Shown: positions 12,668 to 25,200 of the stretch, piece after piece
How the letters are laid out: every line of letters starts with the position of its first letter
Position numbering within the stretch: position 1 is the stretch's first letter
Assembly: GCA_012934845.2 (NCBI GenBank)
Contig: WNNJ02003682.1
Span: 54,421-118,420 of the forward strand
Direction: 5' to 3'
Source: Pomphorhynchus laevis
Taxonomy: Eukaryota; Acanthocephala; Palaeacanthocephala; Echinorhynchida; Pomphorhynchidae
DNA: 64,000 bases
The notes under the pieces: generated by a model
The model's database searches: none
Seen by the model: the letters and a program-made list of their open reading frames with translations, nothing else
What the model was told of the DNA's origin: nothing
Made by a program: the position numbers and the translations under genes

Positions 12668-12860
12668 ATATAGTTATTGCAGTGACAAAGAAGCAGAAAA
12701 AATTATCCCTTATTTGATAAAAATTCTATATTTCGTAAGCTCCTGTTATCATCAGGATTACAATTGTAATCCTGATGATAACAGGAGCTGTCGAAATATA
12801 GAATTTTTATCAAATAAAGGATAATTTTTCCTGCCTCTTTGTTCCTGTAATAACTATATA
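12668..12860. mobile_element. Foldback element FB2 inside PLE-1
   Basis: A near-perfect palindrome with arms of about 96 bases and essentially no spacer, centred on CAATTG at 12762-12767. The right arm contains CCTGATGATAACAG then GAG then CTGTCGAAATATAG, and the left arm is its inverse. It separates the GIY-YIG-like segment of PLE-1 from the RT. It may be a pair of Penelope terminal repeats in inverted orientation rather than an independent element. Confidence 0.7.
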
Positions 12861-13439
12861 TTTGAAATGGAAGAAGATAATGGGTTTAGTGTTTATTATC
12901 TATGTTTCTTATTCCTTTTATCGCCATGACTTCTTGGCTTGCGTTTAACCGGATTATTTTAATATAGTTGTTTATTATTTACTATACTACTTCTGTCAAT
13001 TTCTTGTACCACGTCATTCAATCCTAATGGGTACATGGAATTAAGCGTTTTAATCCAACAATCTTCTTTTTCTAATAGTTTTTGATTTAATATTGAAATG
13101 TTTTCTTCGATAATATGTTCTAAAATAAATAATTTACAGTTTTTCATATCATGTCCTATTAATCTCATATGTTTATGAAATATAGTTTGACTATTATACT
13201 GTATATTATATATGCTGCCTAAATACATATATAATTGTATTAGATACACTACACATGCTATATTGCAGTTTCAATAATTATTAATATTTAATGAAACACA
13301 TTTGTTTGTCGTATTACTTACAATACAATTATTATTTATAACGTCACAAACTATACAATTTTTTGCTACTTTAAGAAAATATAAAATTAAAATCTTTAGT
13401 ACTTCGTATTTTTCCAATCTGGTTGAGTACGTGTAACTT

Positions 13440-13830
13440 TTGTTAAGTCATAATTTTAAACGTTGCTTTTTCAATGTCTCCACCTAGTTTAGTTGACTCA
13501 GACTAAACTTACAACGGGCCATCTAGCAGCATCTGACAGGGGGCTGCCCTGCTTAAGGCGGTTGCAGGCTGGAACAAGATCTATAAAGATCTACCACCTT
13601 CACTCCACGCGCTACGCGACCTGACTATTGGCCTTTACCAGGTCTCTTAAACGTAATCGTTCACTCCTGAAGGTCGTAGATCTATTCTTGAATATTATTT
13701 GAATATTCAAGAATTCGTGAACTATGCTTTGAATATCGATTTGTTTTTTATTTTTCTCCTTTTTCCGATCGTTTCGCTCGCGGAAAAACTTCGCTCAACT
13801 GGCTATTCTTGGTTTAAAAAAATATAAATA
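13440..13830 (+). mobile_element. Possible LINE 3' fragment
   Basis: This island is clearly richer in GC than its surroundings. One frame gives AVAGWNKIYKDLPPSLHAL, which recalls the WN.LP..L pattern at the C-terminus of CR1-type LINE proteins. A small palindrome (TATTCTTGAATATT..) follows near 13690-13715. The assignment is weak, and another transposon or a non-element GC island is possible. Confidence 0.3.
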
Positions 13831-13959
13831 CTTGCATTCCAAATGAATACCAAAAAACTAAAAATAATGACATGAAGCAAACATTCCAGTCAACCTATTT
13901 GTTGTGGTTGACGTCTTTTTTAAAATCAAAGTTCTAGATCCAGAATTCTAGATATAAGT

Positions 13960-15060
13960 GAACGTGTCAGAGATATTGATGTTTTGAAAAAATTCAACCA
14001 ATTACATCCAGATGCGGCAAAAACGGACAATAATTTATATTTAAACATAAAAGTTAAAAGATTAAGGAACATCACATTGTCAGATTTACGGATTTAAGTG
14101 TAAACGATATAATAAAAGCACTAAAACAACTCACGGAGCAGCCGGACCTTCGGGAGCAGAAGAAATATGGAAGTATATGCTTTGCTTATTTGGAAAAGAA
14201 TCAATGTCCTTAGCGGAAAGCTTCGCTAACTTTGCTATTCAAATTTAATCAAAAATACTTGTTTGAAGATTTGGAAGCCTACACTGCGTGCCGGTGTATA
14301 CCACTTGAGATAAGTGCATGGCGTTAGACCGATTAGTAGAGTAGAAACCGTTTACCAAATAATTAGCAAAGGTTTATTAAAAGTTATAAAATCAGACATA
14401 ATGTCGATTGCCAGAACATACCATTAATGTGGTGGTCAACGATGTGGGGCTGGAAGACCGTGCATTCAATTCGACACATACAATAATCTAAACTTTAAGA
14501 GATTCTCTTAACAGATGCAAGTAATACATTCAATCTTATTAATCGAGACTTACTAATGCCCATCATTGCGAATAATTACATGAAAAAAATAAATATGTAA
14601 TGCCATTGATGAATGATAGAAACAAGTTTTAAATTTAGTTCAATACAATTCCGGTGGAACTATATCTTACACACATGCAAAACTGAACAATATTGGTTCA
14701 CAAGAATGTCTAATATAATATTCAATATACTGATGCTAGAGAATCTTGGAAAATCTGATTTTAATTAGCAACACAAATCAATCTTATGCATAGCATTTAG
14801 TCATGGATGGATGAGTATATACGATCCTACAAGGCATTGCCTTGAAGAATATGAAAGGTCTCAAATACTTACTAAGCTGTTAATGAAAAATGATTTCAGT
14901 GATGATATGTATGAGCTTGAGTTCAGAATTGCAAAGTATATAAAAAGAAAGAGTTGGAGAAGAGAATAAAATTTGGAAGAAGTAATTTTATCAGTAGACA
15001 ATGACACTAAAAGTGCATTACGAAACGTTTAGAGCAAAGGCTAATCTTCCTGATTAAGCT
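13960..15060 (+). mobile_element. Reverse-transcriptase relic of unresolved retroelement class
   Basis: A heavily decayed plus-strand coding region. Recognisable pieces are NDIIKALKQ, GAAGPSGAEEIWKYML (about 14140-14180), an IPLE..WR.TD-type block near 14310 corresponding to the V/WRPIG motif, and DASNTFNLINRDLLMPI near 14515-14565, which matches an RT motif A region. The combination differs from the LINE and Penelope families elsewhere in this window. It is broken at many points and looks old. I cannot place it in a named clade. Confidence 0.45.
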
Positions 15061-15124
15061 CTTGACTATTCATTAACCCATATAACAACTTCAACCAAAT
15101 TTAAAAATTGTTCTTACCATTAAA

Positions 15125-15345
15125 AAAATGATTTATTTTAACGTGTCAAATGCGTGTAGGCGCACGCTTACATGACCACAACAACAAAACACAAAAATCT
15201 AAATCATGTCTAGGAGGTGGGTACGGAGGCGGTATTTGAATGCAATAAAGAAGGGAGCGCGGCGGACGTCGAGTGGGAGCTGATTCCAGGCGAGTGGGGC
15301 GGTGACGGTCTTTCTACCATAACGAAATATCATTTTCATCTTAAC
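15125..15345 (-). mobile_element. CR1-like LINE 3'-end fragment
   Basis: On the minus strand about 15330-15210 reads GRKTVTAPLAWNQLPLDVR, then FIAFKYRLRTHLL and a stop. This is the conserved C-terminus of CR1/Jockey-type ORF2 proteins (WN.LP..R......FK..L...L). A short 3' tail rich in GTTGTGGTC and TGTAAGCGTGC follows to about 15125. It is a 5'-truncated copy of only about 220 bases. The intact CR1-like copy at 61.6-63.6 kb has a different tail, so this is a separate family. Confidence 0.6.
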
Positions 15346-16111
15346 AAACAAGCTTTTCAAGATGTAGTTGCTGTTCAATACGGATGAAACTGGAGTGGAA
15401 TCTCATCTTGATGTAGTTGCAGACATACATCCCACATGTCACACTCATTAAGCTTCAAAATTGGAAGGCATAAAATTATTCGTTACAATGTAATAAGAGA
15501 TTTATTCCTTTAAATTCCAAACTAAGCAAGTTGCAATTCAACATTAGAACCAACATTGCAGTCAATTCCTGAATAAATCAAATTTGAGACAACGACGACA
15601 GCGCGCAATTAAAATGCAAGACTGTACATTCAGTGTAATGCTATCTTATTGGCAGAGTACCAAATGCTTATGCTCACCACAAACAGAGAAAGTTTGCCAA
15701 TTATGCAGAAAAAGTACATCTAATTGAAGGATCAGTATTTCTGCCCATTATAGTCTAGACATGTTCGCCATGTGTGATGCAGCGTTTCGTTTATTGCATA
15801 AGATAGTCAGAAGAGCTTTAACAATACATAAACGGAATTATGATGATATAATTTGGGAGATATGGTGTATGATTTTGGTAAATTTGGCCAGGGCAATTTT
15901 AATCTGCTTGAGAAGATATGTACAAACGACCACACAAACGTAAGAAGAGCACACCCGATGAAGGGTACTAACTGAATTTCTTTGAAACGCGTTTGATTGA
16001 ATTATTATTAATTATATTTATTTATTAAGTATGATTTATTATTAAAATGATCTCAGTTACACTATCCGAAATGTTTGAAATATCATGACTATAATTATTT
16101 TCTTATTTTAG
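15346..16111. other. Stretch upstream of the AP3B-like gene
   Basis: No gene is recognised. The 60-codon ORF at 15761-15943 has no domain. The sequence just before 16112 ends TTATTTTAG, a good splice acceptor, so the first coding exon may be preceded by a 5' untranslated intron or receive a trans-spliced leader. The promoter is not recognisable. Confidence 0.35.
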
Positions 16112-16141
16112 TTGCCTTCGGCCGGAAACGTATCTTCGACA

Positions 16142-16230
16142 ATGGAGAGGAGGTCATCCACAAATGGAAGTAGTGATCTAACTCAAAGCATTCTATTTTC
16201 GTCGAATGATACTCATATTATCAGTAAAAC
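16142..16230 (+). CDS. AP3B: AP3B-like exon 1
   Basis: Encodes the short N-terminus MERRSSTNG..FSSNDTHIISK, comparable to the poorly conserved Ser-rich lead before the first helix in other beta3 proteins. The donor is AAAAC|GTACCT; the better-looking CA|GTAAAA at 16223/16224 gives the wrong phase for exon 2. Confidence 0.65.
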
Positions 16231-19200
16231 GTACCTATCATTCGTTTAATAAATCGTGATTAGACTAATTTATTTAATTACTCAAAAATTATGTCGTAAA
16301 ATACATTAACGATTTAGCGTTCATGCTTAAGCTGATTTTTTATTGGTATTTTTATATAAAGTTTTATAATGCCGAATAGTTAAACTTGCGTACAAGCACT
16401 TAACTTACTTCTAAATTTCGAATTTGCCATATTTTTAAAAATTATTTAATTTTCAAGAATTTATAATAAATGTTTTAGAGATTCTTTTTAAATTAAATTT
16501 TTGCACGTAAAGTGTATTTTCCAAACGTATTTATGTTATATTATATTATATATCAAAGGTCCTGACCTAATTGACCGTCGACCACAAAAATCAGAAAGAA
16601 AAAGAAAGGAATAAGAAAGTCTCAACAAATTCCTTGCTTCCAAGCTACTTGTTCCTTACCAGTCGCTCTAATATAACCAGTTAATTGTCATTGTATGTTC
16701 TCAATTCAACTTTGGTCTTCTGAAATATATACGGTCGTGCAATTTGCTCAATGCTTCTTTTGATAATTTTTCTAACTCCTCCAATAGGACGTTTCCATGA
16801 TTATTTTGGTGGAGCAAGAAACGTTATTTTAGGCAGTCGGTTGTCGTCCATCCTTAATATGTGACCAACATACATCCAAACGTATAACAAGATTGTCAAG
16901 TTTCATAGTTGTTTTAAACACTCATATCTGACTTTAATTACAATTTTTCAATTTATTTATCATTTGACAAAAAAATAGAATATAGGAATAAATGTGCAAA
17001 CTTAAAATTCAATGCGAGAACATGTCCTTTTAATATTTTATGCTAATTCAGATATTGACTAATATCTAGCATAGATCAAAGAGTATAGTTTTTGCATAAT
17101 AACTATTTCATCTTTACTTTTAAAAGAATTTGGTTAGTACAAAATTTATTAGACTGCTATTTAGATAGTCTAGTGTCCATATAACCTACTAATAATAAAG
17201 AAAGACTTTCTAGATATGAACATCGAAGTCAATAGGTAAAACATCTTTATTAACACACCGTAAAAATGAAATATATTAGTTTGCGAAAAATACATTTGAT
17301 CATGATAGTATTGCACACCAGATACTCTTAAGTTTAAGAGTATCTGGTGTGCATTTACGTATTAATAACATGTATTACTATATTGGTCCCTTTAAGGTCA
17401 TTTAAATTAAGGTCCGTTGAGACATTTTTTAAACTCGGATATGTTAAGGATGAAATTAATCAAAATACGGGGTAAATATATGTAAAATGCTGCAAGTAAA
17501 ACGGGTAAGTGCATGACTTTGAATTTTTTATTTACAATGGAAACATTCGTTTGATTAAAAATCGTAAAAAAATTCCAACTTCGCAAATAAGTATGGCGTC
17601 TTTATTATATCCTATGGGGTCATTTTAAACACAAAATCAGCATATATACTGATTCAAACTCAAACTATTGCATGGGCTTATTTGAAGAATACATAATATT
17701 GTTTAATAAAACAAACTAGACTACAAGAATTTTAATTTATTTTAAACCACGTCAATTCATGAACTGCACATCAGGGTGCCGTGATATGATTACTTGTGCC
17801 CCTCAAAGACATGTTAAATGAAAATAAGAATTTATTTTTTGAATAAAATATGTAAATAGAGTTTAAAATTTTCATTTTTTTTGTGACGGGGACCACAAAA
17901 TTCAGAGTTTAATAGTGTGCCGGCGGGCCGTCGTGTATAAAATGTTGGGATAGTGATTTAATAGTGTATAAAATGTTGGGATAGAGATAGTGATACGCCA
18001 AATGATTCGTCAATATTACAACGCTTCTGTATTCAATACTTATTGCTGAATGCATATAGCGCATGAAGTCCTCTCTTGCATGATTACAATGTCAGCAGGT
18101 CTCCGATGTGCCTTTACACATAAGATGTACAATGACATATCTAAGGTGGTTAATCCACATCTAAAATATCATTATTGCTTTGCAATACTTATATCGTAGG
18201 GTGATTATTTAGTCTAATTTCTCTTTATTCAGCGGTGTGGACTATTCCTTACTGTCGATTCGTAATAACGAAGTAACATCCGTTATCATGATTACTAGTT
18301 TCTACTCTATTTAGCATCTACCTCAGATAAATCTCAAAATATGTTTTCTAGCAAATATAATATCAAATTTTTCACTAACCAGATTTGGTTCATTTTATCA
18401 CGATTTACTTCGTCTTGGCCGTAAATCAATTTTGATTGTAAGGATCAAAACTCAAATTAACGAAAACTAATTGTTTAAAATAATGTTTTTATTATAAATA
18501 TCCTTTTTGTCTTAAAATGTTTGCTAACTTTTTGTTTCTTTTACTTTTAACTGATAATGTTGATCTTTAACCTCGAAATTTACCTGATTTATAAAATACT
18601 GAAAATGTATCTAAATTTAAAGGTAATCATTAAATATTGGTACGAGCTTACTCTACTTATATTAACCTAAAACAAAGAAAATACGTGATATAAATGTTTA
18701 CGTATGAATGTTCAACATAAAGACGCTATTAACTATAACTTAAATTATTGTCCTTAAATCTTAGATCTTTTTCTAAATATCAATAATATTGATCATTCCA
18801 GTTAAAAAGTTTAAAATACAACTAGTTTAGCATATACCTTAAAAGGTCTAAATTGAAAGGTGTTAAATTGTAAATTGATGTAAACAAAACTACGTGAGTC
18901 ATGTAAAGCGACGTGTATAAAGATATTTCAATAAATTTGCATTTCTATAATTAACAAAATCACAATAGGCATGAGTCCAATTATCGAAAATTATTGTAAA
19001 TAAAAATCATTGATTAGAGATTTTAAGTCACATAAATATTTATTATCAAAAATGATTCTTAATTATTAAACTAAAAATATTTTAAAATTATTTAAACAAT
19101 TAGAAATAAAAATTAAATTAAATTATATAATTTTTTATAAATTTGCGAATCACAGTATAGTTTTTTTTATTTTGTTCTACGTGATCAGCTAATTTAATTT

Positions 19201-22200
19201 ATCTGGTTTTTGTTCTAACATACTTTGTCGCTTTAACTTTAATATAATGTGATGTTGCTGGCTTATCGAAATACTTACTAAATTTGTAGGGATTATTTAT
19301 TACATTTTAATACTTTAACATATTTTTAATTCAATCTGCCGATTGCTTTGTTGACATTATTATTTTCAGTTCTATCCACGACATTAGGATGCTGTTGGAT
19401 TCATCAAATGAGCATGATAACCTTACGGCAATGCGAACCATTATGCAGGTAATATATTTATAAACTATTCAGATTTATATTAATTTTAAATAGATTTCCG
19501 AACGTGTTCACTTCTGGACTTATATCTATAATAAATACACTGAACATATTATTTCCCACGAAATATAACTACATTAATTACTATATCTATATATCACAAC
19601 GTGTTTTTATTATCTAATGCTTACTTTGGTGAAATTAAATTCGTTCTTTGATCATCAATTTGCTTTTACTCTTCATATTTTTAATACACATTTTATCAAA
19701 ACTTGAAAGATTAATAAGGCCTAGGAAATTGCTTAAGTTAGTTATAACATAAATATACATCGCTACGATTTATATCGCTTTTTTTGTTATCTAAAATAAA
19801 TACATGAATACTGCATCGTGTCTTTTTTGTCTAAGTTAATAAACTACAATATTTCCAATGGTTTTTAATTATCTGTATACTAATTTAAATATAATTTTAA
19901 TATGCAATGAATTATACTTAAATTAAAATAATAAATACTATTATAGTAACGTTGGGATATTTACAGTTGCTAATAAAAGTTCGTATCGAATTGCTGTTAT
20001 TACTGTAATTTTTGAAAAGTTGGCGGTTTAACTACATTTTTGGCGTTTATATATAATAAATTTATAATTAAACTTATTAAATTTAATTATAAATTGAATT
20101 TATATAAATTGACATAATTAATTAATATAAATTTATATATTAATAATCCAAAACTGAGACAATATTTGTTATCACGTTTCGGCTTAGCTAGTCTTTCTCA
20201 AAATTTTAAATGTTTATCTCTGTATTTTTCAAGTCTTAAAAAAACTTATAGATAGAAATTTAAATTGTTTAAAAAGTATATATAAAAATAACTGTTGTTT
20301 AAGATCCTTGTTTTATTCATGTTCATTATTCAATGTATTACGATTAAATTAATGATCAAGCGATGCTTAAATAAAAACACGATTGCCCAACGATTGTTCA
20401 AATGATTGAACACGATTGTTTCACATTATGAATTCTTCAGTGCACTGAATAATCCAAGAGGGCGAAACTAGTTTAACAATCGTATTTTCCTTCAAAAGTT
20501 GCTTGATTATTGACTTTATCTTTATAAGTAACTACTCCTTTGGCCACTTCAGTAGTCGCCATCAGCGTTGAAAAACTTTGAAATAAATCGATATATTAAT
20601 GTCCCAGCAGTAATATTATGTAAATTACACCATTGTATATAATAGATATCACACTATGAAATATATTTTAGAATCTTGCCAAAGGCCAAGATGTTAGCGA
20701 TATATTTTCCAGCGTCGTTAATAATATAGTGTCAAAGAATGCAGAGGTATGTAAATATTTGTTGGTATTTAGTTGTATGTTCTTTACCGATGATGTATCG
20801 TTTTGATTTACTTCGTTTTTGTTGTTTCTTTTTGGTTCGAAAACTGGTGTCTCTGTATTTGATTCGATATGCCGAAGAACATCAAGAACTAGCTCTGCTG
20901 CCGTTTGCTTCGTTGCAAAATCTACTAAAGGTAATTTTTCTTTTGCCTATTAAAATAACGATCAAATGATTTTTTTTGTCAAGTCCTGAAATTTTGTCGG
21001 ATGTATTTTACATTAATAATTCAAAATTGTAATTAAAATAATATAAACAACGTATTTAGGACTTCAATTCTATCATTTCGTATGGACAATTTATCTGATC
21101 TGCGTTGATGGCATATTAATGAAATTTACAATTAATTGAAATAATATATTAATTGTAAACTTATAAGTAATTATTAATTACTTATAAGTTTACAAATAAA
21201 TAATAATTATTAATTAATAATTACAAATTAATTATTAATAATTAATTATTAATAATTACTTATTAATTATTTAGTTAATTATTATTAACTAAAATCAATT
21301 ATATTTTTTGCAACATTGATCTATCTGCAGTTAATATAAACACAGCTTTTATATAGCAATTACCTCAATTTCTGTAATAGATTATTTGAGGAGTGTAGCA
21401 TTACATTGCATTGCATTGGTGGTGCTCAGATGATTCGTTCATGTCTCATAGAAGCATTTATAATCTTACAAAAGTACGGAACAGACTAATGGTTATTTGC
21501 GAGAAAGACGACTTTTGAGCAAATGCAAATTTATGATACAAAATAATCATGTGGATTATTAGAGCAGGTGCTCTAAAGAGTACAAAAATTTAAATCACCT
21601 TAGATAGTGTAATCTTATTTAATATTTTTATCGATTTAGTTGAATATGTTGTGTTTCCGAATCTCTGTTTTGTTATTACTGATTATTGTAAACACCTCTC
21701 AAGTTTTGATGTGATGAAATATTTAACTTACCAAGCAGACCTGAATGCTTAGGTATAATGAGCTTGATTGATTGGTCTAAATCTTAATGAACAAATTGTA
21801 AACAAACGTATGCGCTCTCACTATCTGAAGTATAAGTTAATATTTATTAAGATTTGAATAGCATTATTTAATGAAACAGGTAAAAATCGATAATGGTGTA
21901 GTCTTGGACAAGATTCCCAGTGATAATTTTATTGTTATTCACAAACCTCATAAATGTATTCTTACAGTTTGCTTTTGAACATGGCGCTTTCTCTTTGCTC
22001 AATTTTCTTCAATTACCGGAATCACAGTTAGCAATTAGGTATATATGAACGATATTACAGTATATGATACAGTTGAACACTAAGTGATATGTTATTCATA
22101 CATATCTGTGAATGAATTTGTAATAGACGAAATGATCTTTGAAAATGGTACAGCAATAGAATATCATTTAGCAGGGCTCCATATTATCTACTGCAAACTC

Positions 22201-25200
22201 ATATATGAAAGAAATGAGCTATCCATTATGGATACACTTGTATGGTCGATATTAATATTTCTTATATGAACGCCGAATCAACTTCCTCCTATAAATATCA
22301 CGAGGGCTGAATACTGTTTAGAAAATATGCGGAAAATGTATTTCGTACTAAACGAGCAGTATTTATAATGGCAATATTTGTGGTAATGGGTCGGGAATGG
22401 AACATTTCTTTCAAACTTCTAAGAAAAGTAAACTTTGATGAAAACTCGTTTGCAAGACAATGAGAATGCGTAACTAATTTCATAATAATAATTGGATGAT
22501 ACTATTATTTTGATCTCTTAAAGTGCATCCAGTAATAAGAGATAAAGTTAATGAAACCAATTAATATTAATAAAAATAGGTATTTAAAATAATAAATTTT
22601 ATTATTTATTAAATAAATAATAAAATTTATTTGACTTCTTTCATTTCGTCGTTTTATAATATTTACACAGGTAAATCGGTCACCAACATAAATTTTAAAA
22701 TTAACTTAAAATTAAATTAAAATACAGTTTCTTTACTTTAAAAAAATTGTTGTAAGTTATTTATTGTTGGTTTATAATCTTAGATGTCCAATCCTATTGT
22801 TCGCTCGATGGCGATTAATGTTTTATCCAACATGCGGGTATTAATTGTAATTCCTGTTGTCGTTCTGTGTTTGAAAAACGCCGTCAAAGATCTTAGTCCT
22901 TTAGTACGACGCTCTGTAGCTCTTGCCATTCCGAAACTATTCAGGTAATTCTTTATTGCTCTATTTCCATGAAACCATTTTCCCAGTTAAAGCGCGTGTA
23001 TGTTGTGTGAAGAATTTTGTTACAAAATATCAAAGTATTAATAGTACGGATAAACAACCTCGAACATATATTGAAAGGCTAGCTAATCTACCGTTTCGAA
23101 TTACCATGCTTGGTATAACATTTATACACATTGTGTGTGCATATAGCGTCTTGAAGATCGAATTAATTTCGGCTCTTTGAATTATCGAATAGCCGTGTTT
23201 ACTAATCAATAGCGAAATTATTAATCAATGGATCATTACCTCTCATCGTATATCTTTATTTCTAATGTTTGATGCACTAACAAAACCGTAATTTCCCCCA
23301 TAAAAGTCGTCTTTCTATCCTTGTAACAAATCATCTGTTATATAAAAAAATTGTGTAAATTTTCTGCCACCTATGTACTGAAGTTTACACTATAATAGTA
23401 GGGGTACACATAAGATGTTGAACAAATTATATTAATATAAATAAATTATTTATAAATGTAATCAAAATTCATCTTTGCAGTATAGTGATATAGCCACATC
23501 CAGCTAATATCTGAAAAGGGTATCAAAAATTTTCATAGTAGAATTACGGAGTTATAACGATAATCACAGCAGCAGCTAGTTTATCTTATTTTCAATCACA
23601 TTTATCTCATGAGCAAATATACCGAAACCTTAATGTCTAGGTTCCTTATCACTATCAAAATTCATTCACTGCATTTATACATTAAAAAATAAATTGTTGA
23701 ATATATACATGTACACTTAGTTAAGCCTTTATTGTTATATTTACAATACTCTCTATTTTGGTCGACAACGCCCTCATTTGCTAAAATACTTTTTTTCATG
23801 ATAATACTAATTCGTTACCAGCAAGTAATTTACGTAAGTAATTTAATTAAACCTTTTAGTAAGACATAATTACTAATCAAACAGCGAAATATATTAATTT
23901 TATAATTTTTGAAATCAATATCTTTCAGGACATTTCTCGTTTGTAAAGTGTGGATTTGACAGTTTTCTTGCTATCACTTGTCTATTTTTATAAGCTGAGG
24001 TAGCATACTTACTACGGAAATAAGATGCGGGAACCATCCAAATTACATCAAATGTTTATGAACATGGCGAATTATTACCATATTCATTTTTCTCGAATGG
24101 CAGTACTTTAATATTTGTTATGCTGCCATCAAATTAACCATTGGAGGTTAATTTCTGTTTAGTTTTTACCATAACTGATTTGTTAACCGATAACTAATGT
24201 ACTGTCGGGTTTCCTTGACCGAAGTCAGCATATATGTTCATATAACATCTGGTTGTATATCCTCTGTATTAATATACTTGTTATAATGAAGTATATATCA
24301 TTAGCTATCTGTTGATGTTTATTTTCACCTAAAAGTTTAAATTTAACAATTTACTGTCGATTTGTGCAAATAAAAATATTTCATAGAACCATTTACATAC
24401 TACATATGTTTAAATATATAGATTTGCAACTACTATTGTGAAGTAATCATTAGTGATATTGAAATATCATTAAATAATATATAATAATATCTTGTACAAG
24501 AAATTGTTGTTCATGAATTATTAATTTTACGATGTTATTAAATATGTCACATCTTCTTCTACATATGTTCTGCTACATAGTGTGATGTCATGAATTATTA
24601 ATTTTACGATGTTATTAAATATGTCACATCTTCTTCTACATATGTTCTGCTACATAATGTGATGTGAGATACTAGTTGTCTATTTTTTTTATAGACGCAT
24701 GGTTATAATCTTTAAATTTGTTAATATAAATATTGAGAACGTGTGTTTTCTTAATTATTTTTTGATTTTAGTCAAGACAACGAGCAGTACGATAGACTTC
24801 TCCCCATGCTTGAACAACTAATTGCTGATCGATCAGTAGTAAGTAGACTATCATGCTTTATACTTGTAATTTAACATGCTAATATAACTCATTTTATTAC
24901 ACTTGTAGTTTGTTCTCGGTGGAGCGCTGCGTGCATTCAGGCAGTTTTGTCCAAATCAGCTATCTTTAATACACACTCATTTTCGTCGCATTTGCATATT
25001 ACTACCAGATTTTGACGAATGGATGGTTGTTGATGTGCTTCAAGTTTTGACGCTCTACACACGCACTTACTTCCCATGCACAGGTAATATTGAAAGCAGC
25101 GTAGACAGCAGCGCAACTTCAGAGAATGTCGAAAATAGCTCCGACAAGGCCTCTAATCCAGTCGATTCATTGCTGAATCATGATATGCTATTGCTGGTTT

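Larger units (their letters stand above)
10500..13400 (-). mobile_element. Penelope-like element PLE-1 with GIY-YIG-like segment upstream of the RT
   Basis: Reading the minus strand, the order is as follows. First comes a GIY-YIG-like segment (about 13400-12959) with VVYLIQ, then RLIGHD, then KEDCWIKTLNSMYPLGLND. Next is an inserted foldback (12668-12860) and a coiled N-terminal region (12634-12251). Then comes the Penelope-type block TTIDKASNNFVFICK (11948-11706), RT with WNPKLHKNPIKPRFI (11657-11274), GVSMGGNSSPIIADLF (11157-11050) and YIDDICVF (about 10950). A short 3' tail ends near 10500. In canonical Penelope-like elements the endonuclease follows the RT; a permuted N-terminal GIY-YIG is known from the Naiad/Chlamys clade. 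The copy is broken in several places. Confidence 0.75.

Noticed and set aside
21118-21292. AT palindrome cluster as a replication origin or matrix attachment site
   Set aside because: Composition alone explains it, and nothing else supports a function.
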